Below, one piece after another: positions 1 to 11,066 of a stretch of 64,000 nucleotides of DNA. The notes under the pieces were generated by a model. That model was not told the origin of the DNA. It ran no database searches and saw nothing but the letters and a program-made list of their open reading frames with translations. The first letter of the stretch is position 1, and each line of letters starts with the position of its first letter. The translations under genes and the position numbers were made by a program. Location of the stretch: NCBI RefSeq assembly GCF_011075055.1, contig NC_058144.1:14623807-14687806 (forward strand), written 5' to 3'. Source of the DNA: Mangifera indica. Lineage: Eukaryota; Streptophyta; Magnoliopsida; Sapindales; Anacardiaceae.

Positions 1-404
1 AATGAGATTTCATATAACCCAACATTATACTTGCACTTAAGCATATGGGCCCCTTATGTTTAACAGAATAACAAAGCTAGAGCTGGAGTTTGATAGAAAC
101 GCATAACCCAGTTCCAGAACACCAAAATGCAGATTTCTCCCCTTGTGAATATTTACAAAAGGGTTACTGGAACTTGCAGGAAGAAGAAGATGATTGAACA
201 ATAACATGAAAATAAATTAAAATAAACCTAATCGAAAATCATAAAATAATTGCTAATTAAACATCCAAAAATCCTAAAACTAAAATTGGAACACATAAAC
301 TGAAATTAAAAACAAATGTCTAGAAAATTAAAATTGAAGCATTAATCAAAATAAGATTGAAAGGTTGGGTTGCCCGAGTAGTCGGCTTGATGTAATGCCT
401 TCAT
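1..404 (-). other. Non-coding tail of the Athila-like element
   Basis: Downstream of the pol stop in the element's own direction. I see AT-rich sequence and a purine-rich patch near 178-197, but no open frame and no clear 3' LTR start. Athila elements often carry an env-like region here; none is recognisable in this short piece. Confidence 0.5.
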
Positions 405-1750
405 CTATTTATCCATGTAGACAGGATCTCTCAGCTCCACTTCTTCGACATTTTCAGCTTGCATTCCTTCGTAAAAAGGTTTAAGTTGTTGGCCATTAAC
501 TTTAAACACTTTCGAGGTTGCTAAGCTCTGAATTTCTACTATGCCATGAGGAAAAACGTTAGTAACAACAAAAGACCCAATCCAACAAGAACGTAATTTA
601 CCTGGAAACAATCGAAGTCTTGAATGATAAAGGAGAACTTTTTGGCCAAGTGAAAATTCTTTTTTGGAAATCATTTTGTCATGAAATGCTTTTGTTTTCT
701 CCTTATAAATTTTAGAACTCTCGTAAGCGTCATTGCGAATTTCCTCTAATTCTTGCAACTGTAATTTCCTATGTTCACCACTCTCATCCAACTTCATATT
801 GCATTGCTTAACAGCCTAATATGCTCTATGCTCTAATTCAATTGGAAGATGGCAGGCTTTACCAAATACCAACCTATACGGCACATGCCAATTGGCGTTT
901 TGTACGTTGTTCTATATGCCGATAGCGTATCCTCCAAGCTCAAACTCCAATCCTTTCTTGTTGGACCAACGATTTTCTCAATGATAGATTTAATTTCTCG
1001 ATTTGAAACCTCAACTTGTTCGCTAGTTTGTGGATAGTATGTCGTAGCAATCTTGTGTGTCACACCATATTTTTTTAGCAGCGCCTCCACTATTCAGTTA
1101 CAAAAATGTTTCCCTTGATCGCTAATTAGAGCCTTCAGAATGCCAAACCTGTTGAATATGTTAGATTTGAGGAAACCTGAAACAACTTTAGAGTCATCAG
1201 TCCGGGTAGCTTTTGCTTCTACTTATTTCGAGACATAATCAACCACTAATAAAATATAAACATAACCAAATGAAGATGGAAAAGGCCCCATGAAATCAAT
1301 ACGCCAAACATAAAAAATTTCACAAACTAAAATAAGAGTTTGAGGCATTTCATTTTTCTGTGAAATATTACCTGTTTTCTGACAGCGTTCACAAGATTTG
1401 CAAAAAAAGTATGCGTCTTGAAATAAAGTTAGCCAAAAAAATCCATAATCCAGAATTTTTCTTATTGTCCTTTTGGCTCCAAAATGGCCTCCACAAGCAT
1501 ACGAATGGCAGAAGGTAATAATAGAAGAAATTTTAGTTTCAAGTACGCACCTTCTTATAACTTGATCAGTGCAATGCTTCCACAAATACAGATCATCCCA
1601 TACGTAATATTTTGCATCATTTTTCAGTTTGTCTCTTTGAGCTTTAGATAAATCAGCTAGCAGCATGTTAGTAACCAAATAATTCACAATGTTTGCGTAC
1701 CAGGGCAGCCTATAGCTTGCTGAAAATAACTACTCATCAGAAAATTGCTT
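405..1750 (-). pseudogene. Athila-like integrase (pol C-terminal part), broken
   Basis: Integrase joins retrotransposon cDNA to host DNA. Seen from right to left: a zinc-binding region with two His and a CKSCERC pair (about 1560-1370), the first catalytic Asp in IDFMGPFP (near 1280), the second in ISDQGKHF (near 1115), and the Glu in [10 protein letters not shown] (near 1000). The C-terminal part (797-405) holds a [15 protein letters not shown] segment typical of gypsy integrase tails. Breaks: a stop just after the first catalytic region (near 1223), another between the second Asp and the KKYGVTH stretch (near 1090), and a frame change between about 840 and 797. The D-D-E residues themselves survive. 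Same strand and order as the RT upstream. Confidence 0.85.
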
Positions 1751-2188
1751 CTATAGATTCTGCTCTGTTTTTACATGAACCAGATGGCTTAAATGGTCAG
1801 TAACATGATTCTCTTGTCCAGCTTTATCCTTTATCTCTAGGTCAAATTCACTCAGTAGAAGAATCCATCTAATAAGCCTTGGTTTTGCCTCATTCTTTGT
1901 TATCAAATACCTAAGGGTTGCATGATCAAAATAAATAACCACTTTAGTACCTAATAAATAAGAACAAAATTTTTCTAATGTAAAAACAACAGCCAAGAGT
2001 TTTTTTTCAGTGGTTGAATAATTTTTCTGTGCATCATTTAAGATCATCGAGGCATAATATATAGCATGCGACACCCTTCCAACCAGCTGGCCCAAAACAG
2101 CTCCTACAACATAATCAATTGCGTCACACATTATTTCAAATGGGAGACTCCAATCAGGTGGCTGGATTATTGGTGTAGAAGTCAGCAG
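1751..2188 (-). pseudogene. Athila-like RNase H domain of pol
   Basis: RNase H removes template RNA during reverse transcription. The open stretch 2131-1751 starts at the MCDA motif and keeps the four acidic catalytic positions: Asp in MCDA, Glu in TTEKK, Asp in IYFDHA and Asp in VTDHLS. It lies in the same frame as the RT fragment to its right, separated by stops near 2135-2190. Its length, about 126 residues, is normal for the family. I call it a pseudogene because the polyprotein around it is broken. Confidence 0.85.
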
Positions 2189-3317
2189 CTACTTCAACTT
2201 GTCAAATGCATTTTTACACCCTTCATCAAACTTGAAAGCCACATCCTTTTTCAACAACTTGCAAAATGGCAATGCAATACGCAAAAAGTCTTTAATAAAG
2301 CGTCGGTAAAAACCTACATGGCCAAGGAAAGAACGAACTTCCCATACACTAGCGGGGTAAGGTGAAGATTGAATAATATCAATTGTAGCCTTATCTACCT
2401 CTATACCCCTAGCTAAAACTACATGCCTCAAAACTATACCTTGCTCAACCATAAAATGACATTTTTCAAAATTTAAAACAAGGTTAGTTTCAATGCATCT
2501 TTGTAAAACAAGTGCGAGATTGTACAAACAATTATCAAATGAGTCCCTATGAACAGTAAAATCATCCATAAAAATTTCTATAATATGCTTGACATAATCT
2601 GAAAATATACTAACCGTACACCTTTGAAAAGTGGTCGACGCATTACAAGCTTCAAATGGCATTCGTTGATATGCAAAGGTTCCAAATGGGCATGTGAAAG
2701 TCATCTTCTCTTGATCTTCTGGAGCAATTGCAATCTGAAAATATCCTAAAAAGCTATCTAGAAAACAATAGTAAGCTCGGCCAGCTAGCCTTTCCAACAT
2801 TTAATTTTCTATAATCTATACAAACCCGCCACCCATTTTGAACTCGAGTAGATACCAATTCATTATTTTGATTTTTTACCACTGTGATGTCGGTCTTCTT
2901 TGGTACAACTTGAACAGGGCTAACCCATTCGCTGTCTAAAATTAGATAAATTACTCTAGCTTGAAGCAACTTCAAAATTTCCTTCTTTACTACTTTTATC
3001 ATCAACGGGTTCAATCTCCTTTGTGGCTGTCGAATTGGTTTAGCTCCCTCTTCAAGAAGAATTCGATGCATGCAGGTAAAGGGATTGATTCCTTTAATAT
3101 CAGCAATGGTCCTATGGCTGTTTTGTGCTTCTTCAGAATCTGCACCAGTTTTTCTTCTTGCTGCTCATTTAACTTGCTGGAAATGATCACTGGTAAAGTC
3201 TCCCCATCTCCAAGGTACACATATTTGAGGTTATCTAGAAGAAGTTTCAACTCTAGCTCTAGTGCCTACAAAACAGAAGGTACCAGTTTTTCATTAGGCA
3301 CTGGCAGCTCAATATAA
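2189..3317 (-). pseudogene. Athila-like reverse transcriptase, with internal deletion
   Basis: Copies the element's RNA into DNA. Three stretches cover it: 3250-3011 (linker and fingers, frame 1), 3071-2811 (frame 2, ending at CIDYRKLN) and 2800-2189 (frame 1, starting at the ERLAG segment). The catalytic box is present as FMDD near 2565, and a GTFAYQRMPF segment precedes it. Between CIDYRKLN and the ERLAG segment about 15 family-typical residues are missing (junction near 2811-2800), which also changes frame. Another frame change lies near 3050. The connection domain, with RSFLGHVGFYRRFI near 2300, is intact. The enzyme is dead as written. Confidence 0.87.
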
Positions 3318-3358
3318 GATACATTACCTGTATTTTTCAGTTCCACAAACTCATTCAT

Positions 3359-4140
3359 TTATGCCACTGTATTCTGCATATCTGAATTTAATTTAAATTC
3401 ATCTATTTCTTTCAAAATATTTTCATGGTTAGCCACCTCCAGCTCATCTTCATCATCAAAAATATCCCGCTCTAGAGAATCAATTAAATCAACTGAATGC
3501 ACAGGAAAATCCACATCAGGATATTTCATGACATCATAAATATTAAATTGGACACCTTCACCATCAAATTCCATGGTCAGTGTGCCTTTATGAACATCAA
3601 TTTTTGTTTTAGCTATTTTCAGAAAAGGTTTTCCTAGCAAAATAGGTGCAGATTGGTCCTTATTTTCCATGTCAAGAGCATAAAAATCAGCTGGAAAAAT
3701 TAATTTATCATTAACCTGAATAAGAACATCTTCAATCAACCTCTTAGGATATGCATTCGATCTATCAGCCAGCTGAATAACTACACCAATTTTTTCTAAA
3801 GGTCCAAGATTAAGAGCAGAATAAATGGAATATGACATTATATTAATAGATGCTCCTAAATCTAACATGGCCTTTTCAATTTTAGTGCCACCTATTGTGT
3901 AAGGGATGTAAAATATAGCTGGATCTTTGCATTTTTTCGAAAGAATTTTTTGAATTATGGTTAAAACATTTTCTCCTACCCTTATATTTTCACATCTTTT
4001 GAGTCTTTGCTTCGTTTTCAATGTACACAGCTTTTTCAAAAATTTAGCATAGCGAGGTACTTGTTTTATTACATCAAAAAGTGGGATATTGACTTCACAC
4101 TTTCGAAAGGTCTCATATAAATTCGCATTGCGTTCGTACT
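3359..4140 (-). pseudogene. Athila-like aspartic protease region
   Basis: Processes the Gag-Pol polyprotein. The frame open over 4039-3359 contains the retroviral-type protease motif as LDLGASINIM (near 3860); the usual form is D-S/L-G-A, so the catalytic Asp is kept. An ILLGKPFL segment (near 3630) matches the second conserved protease block. It is in the same frame as gag upstream, so gag and protease were once a single reading frame, now cut by stops. A stop near 3359 separates it from RT. Confidence 0.82.
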
Positions 4141-4149
4141 TTAGTTTTA

Positions 4150-5695
4150 AAGCTTCAGGAAAAGGAGGAACAAGTTTATATTAGCTAAAGGAAGGATATT
4201 TACCTGTCACTGCATTTTCGAAAGAATTATTTTCTACTGCCAATTCCTCTTTGTTTTTTGCTTGCTGTGTTGATGCAGGTGGTGCTTTAATCGTCATCTC
4301 TAACTCTTTTCCACTCTTCAACATTATGGCACTAGCATTCTCCTTTGGGTTCACCACAGTTTATGATGACAGTTTGCTTAAATTTTGTGCTTTCAACCTA
4401 CTGATTGCAGTGGCCATCTGACTCATTTGATTTTCCAGATTTTGAATGTTGGTTCTTGTTTCTTGCTGAAATTTCACAGTGTTAGTAGCCGAAGTTTTAA
4501 CAATATCTTCAAGAGATGTACCTGAATCATAATTTTGAGTTGGTTGTTGCTGTCTAGGAATATAATGCTACTGGTATGACTGAAAGTTATTCGAAGGTTG
4601 ATTCGCATGTGCATTCCCATAACGAAGATTAGGATGATCTCTCTAACCTGAGTTATAAGGATTCGAATAAAGATTATAATTATGATTTCGCTACTACTGT
4701 CCTAAAAATCCACCTACTACATTAGTTTGTTCAGAGCAGTCCTCTTGAAGTGTTGGGTACATATCAATTGGATGCCCCCTCACTGAACAGATTCTGTAAA
4801 CTTTTGTTACCTCTATTTTTCCTATAGCCATTTGACGTACAAGAGTAGTTAGATCATCAAGTCATCTTTCAAGAGAATAGACATTTACCTCATTGACACG
4901 CCAAGACGAATGGTCCGAACTATTCCTAAATTTTTGTGAATTTGACGCCATGTTTACAATTAAATTTCGAGTTGCTTCAGGTGTTTTGTTAGCCAATACT
5001 CTATCACTTACTGCATTAATCATATTTCTCTTATTTGATAGGAGTCCTTCGTAGAAATATTGAATAAGTAGATGGTCACTAATTTGGTGATGTGGACAAC
5101 TTGCATAGAGTTTTTTAAAACGCTTCCAATATTCGTATAAAGATTCTCTAATATGCTGCCTAATGCCACAAATTTCTTTCCTTATGCTGGCAGCTCTTGA
5201 TACTAGAAAAAATTTCTCTAGAAATAATCTTTTCATCTCATGCCAAGTGGTGATACTTCCAGCAGGTAGGTAATACAACCAATCTTGTGCATCATCTTTC
5301 AAAGAAAACAGAAAAGCTCTCATCTTGATTTGTTCTTCGGTTACTTCATTCGGTTTCATACCTATGCATAGCACATGAAATTCTTTTAAATGTTTATGAG
5401 GATCTTAACTTGCGGAGCCATGAAAAATAGGTAAAAGATGAATCAATCCAGATTTTAATTCAAATGCAGTATTAACATCTAAATTAGGAAAAGTAATACA
5501 GTGTGGTTGTTGATTCAAATATGGAGCAGCAAGCTCTCCTAAAGTTTGATTTTCAGCCATGTTTTCCTCTGTTTCGTGAACAACTCTATGTGCTTGTAGT
5601 CTCCTTTTTGCTTCTTTCCTCAGCCCTTTTGTTGTCTTGTCAATCTTTGGATCAAATTGTAAATTAGTTTGTTTTGAAGATCGCGTAACGAACAT
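4150..5695 (-). pseudogene. Athila-like gag (capsid/nucleocapsid)
   Basis: Structural protein that packages the element's RNA. The first ATG considered is at 5695, just downstream of the PBS. The frame runs to a TAA near 5405, then continues in the same frame through 5374-4862, which holds the retrotransposon gag core (WLYYLPAGSITTWHEM, RQHIRESLYEYWKRFKKL). Farther on, after a stop at 4862, a degenerate zinc-knuckle-like piece, CSVRGHPIDMYP (near 4770), is followed by an Athila-style segment containing RDHPNLRYGN (near 4640) and a Gln-rich linker. Multiple stops (for example near 4720, 4640 and 4350) break the frame. Confidence 0.82.
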
Positions 5696-5709
5696 ACAAA
5701 GTAAAAACT

Positions 5710-5726
5710 CCCCAACAATGGCGCCA
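5710..5726 (-). promoter_or_regulatory. Primer-binding site, tRNA-Asp type
   Basis: On the minus strand this reads TGGCGCCATTGTTGGGG. Plant tRNA-Asp would pair with TGGCGCCGTTGCCGGGG, so 14 of 17 positions match and all three differences are transitions. It lies 5 bases from the LTR end, the normal position for priming minus-strand cDNA. Confidence 0.82.
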
Positions 5727-5731
5727 AAATT

Positions 5732-7080
5732 TGGTACGTGCTGTCGTTGACACCCAAATTAAAATCCTAGATTTCTGCAACAAAAATGTAGTAAAGAAAA
5801 GTAGAGATCGTTCCCTCGAAGAGCTTTGATTAGTATGTTGTCACAAATAAATTGAAACAAGGAAATAAGGGGGGTTTTGGATTGAATGCAAATTCTAATT
5901 AAAAATAATAAATAAAAATTCAGCGAAATAATCTAAAACAAATAATCAATTAAACAAATCTTGGTCTACGATCACATCCACCATTGGAACTACGATTAAT
6001 CATCGAAACCAAAAATATCAAATAAATTATTCAAATATTCGTTATGGTAGTAAATTTACCTGACCTTCCTTATGATTAGTTAACCAAAAACATGTATTCC
6101 AATTAACCCTTATTGATTAATAATTCGGATACGATCTCGAATTTAATTAAACAATAACATTATGAATTAGAAAGACAACCGAAACAAGACAACACAAACG
6201 TATGACGTTGCATTTAATCCAGTTGATTATTTTCCTAGGATTTAAAGTTTCTAACACAACAAATGATAATCCTAGTCGCCACTTCAATTAGATGGATTGA
6301 ACAATTACGGATTCATCACCTAAACTAGCAGTAGATTATATTAATTGATAAACTAATCGCGCGCCTTAGAAATCAACCAACACAATCACAAAAAATAATT
6401 CAGAAAGATAATCAATACTCAAATAATTAAAAAGATGCATTAAAGAGCAAAAATAAATCTCACAATCATTGTAGTTCCATGGTTTCAGATCCCTTTAACC
6501 AAGAGAAAATATTCAGCCACTGTAAACCATATTTTGCTCTCTAATTCTCCAATTACAATGATGAATAATCTTCTTAGCAAAATAAAAATAAAAGTATATA
6601 TATTTTCTCCCTACTAAAATCTGGAAATAAAAGTCAATCCTAATCTCCTAATCCAACCAAGCAAAAGTGATACATATCTTCCTAAAAAGAAACGAAAAGA
6701 TATATATTTTAATGTATATCCTTCCTCCAAAAATATTTTTCCTTATCTATCTTAATTAATCTCCTTTTCTAGCTAGTAATTATCCTTTTTCTAGGAAGCA
6801 AATCTTGATATTTTGTGGACCTTTGTAGCTGATCCAGATGTCTAGATTTAATTTCTGAATTCTACTTTTGTCATTTCACGTGCCCACGCCTAGTCAGCCT
6901 CACAGAATTTGTAGATTAACAGGTCTGCTCCAATTTTTCATCTTTTTGGCCCAACTTACTCCAAAAATGCTCAAAGCTTCTTAAATGCAAAAAGATAAGT
7001 AATTCCATTAGATTGAATTAAATTTCCACACAACATAAGGGAATTAGAAATCAAAATAATAACAATTAATGGTGTTATCA
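5732..7080 (-). repeat. 5' LTR of the Athila-like element
   Basis: About 1349 bp, beginning TGATAACACC at 7080 on the minus strand and ending ...CA at 5732, next to the PBS. The right boundary is set by where a copia integrase reading frame is abruptly replaced by LTR sequence. The LTR holds the promoter and polyadenylation signals; I cannot pinpoint them. The sister LTR is outside the window. Target duplication next to 7080 should be AACCA. Confidence 0.78.
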
Positions 7081-7571
7081 AACCACCTTCTTTCAATAAC
7101 GTTTTTCTTGAGAAAGTGTTTATTTTTACAACCCGTTATTCTTTGATCGGTCATGAAGTACAAGTAGCATCCTAAACTTTCTTTTGGATATTCTATGAAA
7201 TTACATTTCTTTGATCTGACATCCAACTTATTTGATTTAATTACTTTGACATAAGTTAAACATCCCCAAATTTTCATATAATTAAAACTTGGGTGTGTAG
7301 AATACCATAACTTGTATGGTGTTTTTTGGACTAATTTTAGTGGTACTCGATTTAAGATATGCATAGTAGTCTAGAAGGTGTATCCCCATAATGGCATTGG
7401 CAAGTCTGTGAAGCTTACCATTAACCATACCACATCCAATAGAGTACGATTTTCCCTTTCAGATATAACATTATGTTGAAGTATGCATAGAGCAATCATT
7501 TAGGAAATAACTCCATTGTCTTTCAAGAATTCCTGAAATTCTGTACTCAAGTATTATTTTCCACAATTTTA
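7081..7571 (-). pseudogene. Copia integrase, C-terminal half, interrupted by Athila insertion
   Basis: Ty1/copia integrase. The stretch 7364-7081 carries LNRVPLKLVQKTPYKLW and WGCLTYVK, hallmark copia integrase C-terminal blocks, ending in FLKKNVIERRW, where the Athila LTR begins. The piece 7571-7365 includes the ERENRTLLD block that contains the catalytic Glu; stops near 7370 and 7500 break it. Reverse transcriptase, which follows in copia order, must lie left of the window on the far side of the Athila element. Confidence 0.85.
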
Positions 7572-8010
7572 TCATAGAATCTTAATACTCTTTCTAGTTT
7601 GTTTCTCTACCTCATTTTTTAAGTCTCTAAATTTTTCAAAGGATTCTGATTTGTATTTCATCAAATATAGATACTCGTATTGAGAATAATCATCGGTAAA
7701 GGTAATGAAGCAGTGAAAACCTTTCTTGGCCATATGACTGAATGGCCTACATACATCTATATGTATTAACTCTAATAGTTCTTTAGCACATTCCCCTTTA
7801 CTCTTAAAGGGAGATTTGATCATTTTGCCTTAGAGGCAAGATTCACATGTTGGATAGGTTTCAAAACCTAATGAAGTTAGAAGCCCACTTTCTCTAGGTT
7901 GAATTAATCTTCTTTCTCTAATATGACCGAATCTATAGAGTCATAGAACCTTGAGGTTTATTTCATGTTGAATTCTTTTATTAGCAACAAAATTTATACA
8001 ATAATTATTC
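7572..8010 (-). pseudogene. Copia GAG-pre-integrase and integrase core
   Basis: The stretch 7823-7572 contains LIHIDVCRPF and FTDDYSQYEYLYLM, giving the first two catalytic Asp residues of a Ty1/copia integrase. Just upstream (7870-7820) the pre-integrase CESCL block is followed by a stop that replaces a codon before GKMIKSPF. A degenerate FGHI segment near 7915 marks the GAG-pre-integrase His region. All are on the minus strand and continuous with the piece to the left. Several stops and frame changes mark it as dead. Confidence 0.84.
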
Positions 8011-8890
8011 AATTCCAATACATATAAACAACTTGTATTTATAGGTTTGCCACTACATTATTTAAAAAAAATATCAAACGTTTATTTCTATTAAATTGAA
8101 TAATGTAACTAAGCTTACATAATGCAGAAACAGAAATGATATTTCTAGTGGCTTTTACAAAATACAAAACATTATAAAGCCTTAAAGTGTGCCCTGATAG
8201 TAATCAAACTTGGCAAGTTCCTATGGCTTCGACTACAACCTTTGATTTATTTGCCATTTTCAAAATGATCTCACTTTGTGACAAAACAAAAATATTATGC
8301 AGTACCCATATAGAAACACACATTTAGATGTAGCTGCTAAATCTATGATCTAGGAATGATTATCTGAATTCAAACTTTATTTGAATTCAATGACTTGATA
8401 ATGGATTTTACCTGTTTTGTTCTTCTTGAGGCTGTCTAGGTATAAGGGATAACTCTTCTTTCAACGTCCATCCTATTAACAATGGAAACACTTTCCCTTT
8501 TCATCTAGGAGCATGTCTTCCCTCAATCTCATGCTAAAGAGCGAAACACATAGCTCGTACTCAACTTTTGCAGGGCAACAAGGATGTCATAAGCAGTTGA
8601 AGCATTTTCCTGCTAGGCTGGAGTTCTTTATTCATTGTGGCCAACATGTAGCCTTAAGCTTTTCTATTGTCCTCGACCCATGTTTCGAATGTCTTATATT
8701 CTTTGTTAAAAACATCTGGTGCTATGTTGATGGAAATGAGTGCTTCCAAGACATAGCCAATTTTTTCAAAATCTAGAAATGATTCTAAGATTTCTTAGCC
8801 AATCTTAAAAATTTGGTCCAGTTAAAATGTTGTTGTTTGTTATTAGTAGGATTATGTTGGTTTTTTTTTCTTTTTGAATATATTACAATT
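8011..8890 (-). pseudogene. Copia gag and protease region, heavily decayed
   Basis: Read leftwards from 8850: an LTGPNF...DWLRNLR segment followed by EKIGYVLEA (near 8760), which is the usual start of copia Gag. Farther on lie pieces matching the rest of the gag core, and near 8490-8440 a degenerate zinc knuckle CFHC..DGR in which the His and last Cys positions are lost. From 8440 to 8010 only scattered protease-like remnants and stops remain. The plus-strand open stretch at 8513-8776 is the shadow of this gag and is not a gene. Confidence 0.75.
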
Positions 8891-10769
8891 AAATGAAAAT
8901 ATTGCAAAGAAAAATAGTTTCCTTAGTGAATTGAATATATGAATTTAAACCCTTTTAATTGCATAATCTCATTAACTCCTACTATTTTATTCAAATCCTA
9001 CACCCCTTTTAGATAGGATCAAAAAATTCTGTTAGATCAATTTTTAGTAGGGAATCAAATTCTTATTAAATATAATTAACCTCATATAATATAAATCTTA
9101 GTTAATTAAATTTAATAAGTAGGAAACCCTTTCAATTTATATCCCTACATAAGACTCAATTCATTTTCCATGTCCTTAACTTCAGATACCTTACATAATA
9201 GAAATCTTTGTACCTTTGACTAGTAAAATTTGAACTATCACGCTTTCTCGTAATGACATTATTGTCATGTCCTCACATAATATAAATCTTTGGCATGATA
9301 ATAATAACTATCCAAGAACAAAATAAATTAAATTTCATGACATAAATTTCATATTTCTGACATAATAGAAATCATGGGATATTAGAATTTATGTTATAGA
9401 ATTTTAATTATCTCATGATAGGAGACATAGATTTAATAATTTTAATTAGAGAGATTTTATGTTTAACTTATTAATTAATCTAATCAATATTGTATGTCAT
9501 ACATACATCACATATATGCGTAATATAAAACATGGTGGGATGGTCATAGGGATTTTGAAATTATAACCGAAAGACAAACTATTCACTTAGGTTTAGGTCT
9601 TCATTCGAATTGCCATTTGGATTACTTTCGAGTCCTTGTCCATCTGCTCCAATTACATTCGAAACTAAGGCACCTAGACTTAAAAATATAATTAAATTAA
9701 ATAAATGAGATGAAATTATTTAATACAAACCTTTAAATAAAAGAATATTACAACCAATTACTTAAACTTTTGAAAATAGCAAATTACACCCATGATCATC
9801 CCTAAATAATCCATCCCTCCAACTAAAATTAATATTTAATATAAAATATGAACTTATTTACATTTAATTAAATATTAATCCATAAAATTTGATCTAATCA
9901 AAATAATAATTAACATGCAATGATTCAATTATAAATAACATAATGTTTAATATATAAATATTCTTTTATATTTATTTTAAATATCTTTATCTAATAATAG
10001 GTGATGATGTCATGCATATCCATGTAATTTAATATTATTAATTTTCAAATTGCTATCAAATGATTATATCAACTATTACATTCAATCAACATTAGGTGCT
10101 AGCTGGTATATGTATAATACAAAAAATATTATATTTACTATCATTTCAATTTATACCAACCATCACACTCAATCACCATTAAGGGTTAATTCGTATTTGT
10201 GTATGACATCATCATTTAATCAACACTAAATCTAGCAAAAGGGCACATTCATCATTTCACATGCCTTTAAAAATTCAATTTTATGTTAACATTAGATCAC
10301 ATCTTTAGCACCTAATCATCATTAGCGCAAGTTGGCGTACATACAAAAATTCACCATTTAATCAAATTAAGCAATAAAATTTCATGGTCTATTCATACAA
10401 ATTATGTTAATTCTTTCACCATGCTCTATAATCATATAGACCATATGTAATTACACTTAATCATATACATTATAATCTGCATCTAAATGCTTTAATCATC
10501 ATTAAAACATCATTTACAATATCCAAATTAAAGCTTTAAAATATCCAAAATTGTTATTATGCACCATTCAAGACATGTATATGCTCACAAGCTAATACAA
10601 CATCATGTATACTTGCTTTCAATGCATATACCATGTTTGCATGCCTCTAAAATTGTATCTTATATACAAAATGAATTCAAAACATAAAGCATATCATAAT
10701 ATACTCATGAAAACCAGAACATGCAACAAATTTAAGCTTCAAATTCTTTTTAATTCTCAAGCCAAACCA
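8891..10769. other. AT-rich non-coding sequence between copia gag and LTR debris
   Basis: No open frame of interest on either strand. The sequence is AT-rich and probably old retrotransposon leader or LTR material, because it is bounded by copia gag on one side and an LTR fragment on the other. I could not identify its ends. Confidence 0.4.
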
Positions 10770-11066
10770 TATGTCAAGATATGGAAATGAGTTTTCAAGT
10801 GAGCTATCTCATGCAAATAAATATTCTAATCAAAACGAATGCTCCAAATTACATACATGTCTACCTAAACTTGAGTTTTACTTCAAATCTTCAAGAATTC
10901 TTCACTTGAGCCTTGTCTTCATTTTCATCTTGAAACTGCTTGAAGTGCAATAGATAAATTCTTGCAATCTAAACTCACATTCAAGTAAAATCATTAGTTA
11001 ATATGCTTAGGGACATATTAGTTTGTTTTCATCAAAATAAGAGCATAATGACTCCTTGAGTCAACA
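10770..11066 (-). repeat. LTR fragment, inverted relative of the solo LTR at 21179
   Basis: Reverse-complemented, this starts TGTTGACTCAAGGAGTCATT at 11066 and follows the first 290 or so bases of the plus-strand LTR at 21179 with only scattered differences. One indel of about 15 bp lies around 10900. Similarity fades left of about 10770. It therefore is the 5' part of a related LTR in the opposite orientation. Confidence 0.75.

Larger units (their letters stand above)
1..7080 (-). mobile_element. Athila-like Ty3/gypsy LTR retrotransposon, partial
   Basis: Seen: reading leftwards from 7080 there is an LTR, a primer-binding site, then gag, protease, reverse transcriptase, RNase H and integrase in the Ty3/gypsy order. 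The gag tail (near 4600-4780) and the integrase C-terminal region have the composition typical of plant Athila/Calypso elements. The far 3' end and 3' LTR lie beyond the left edge. The right end sits inside a copia integrase frame, so this element inserted into an older copia copy. Several in-frame stops and at least three frameshifts or deletions mean it cannot make a complete polyprotein. Lineage assignment is by recognition, not by a tree. Confidence 0.88.

Noticed and set aside
8513..8776. 87-codon plus-strand open frame
   Set aside because: It is the antisense of a recognisable copia gag (EKIGYVLEA on the minus strand).
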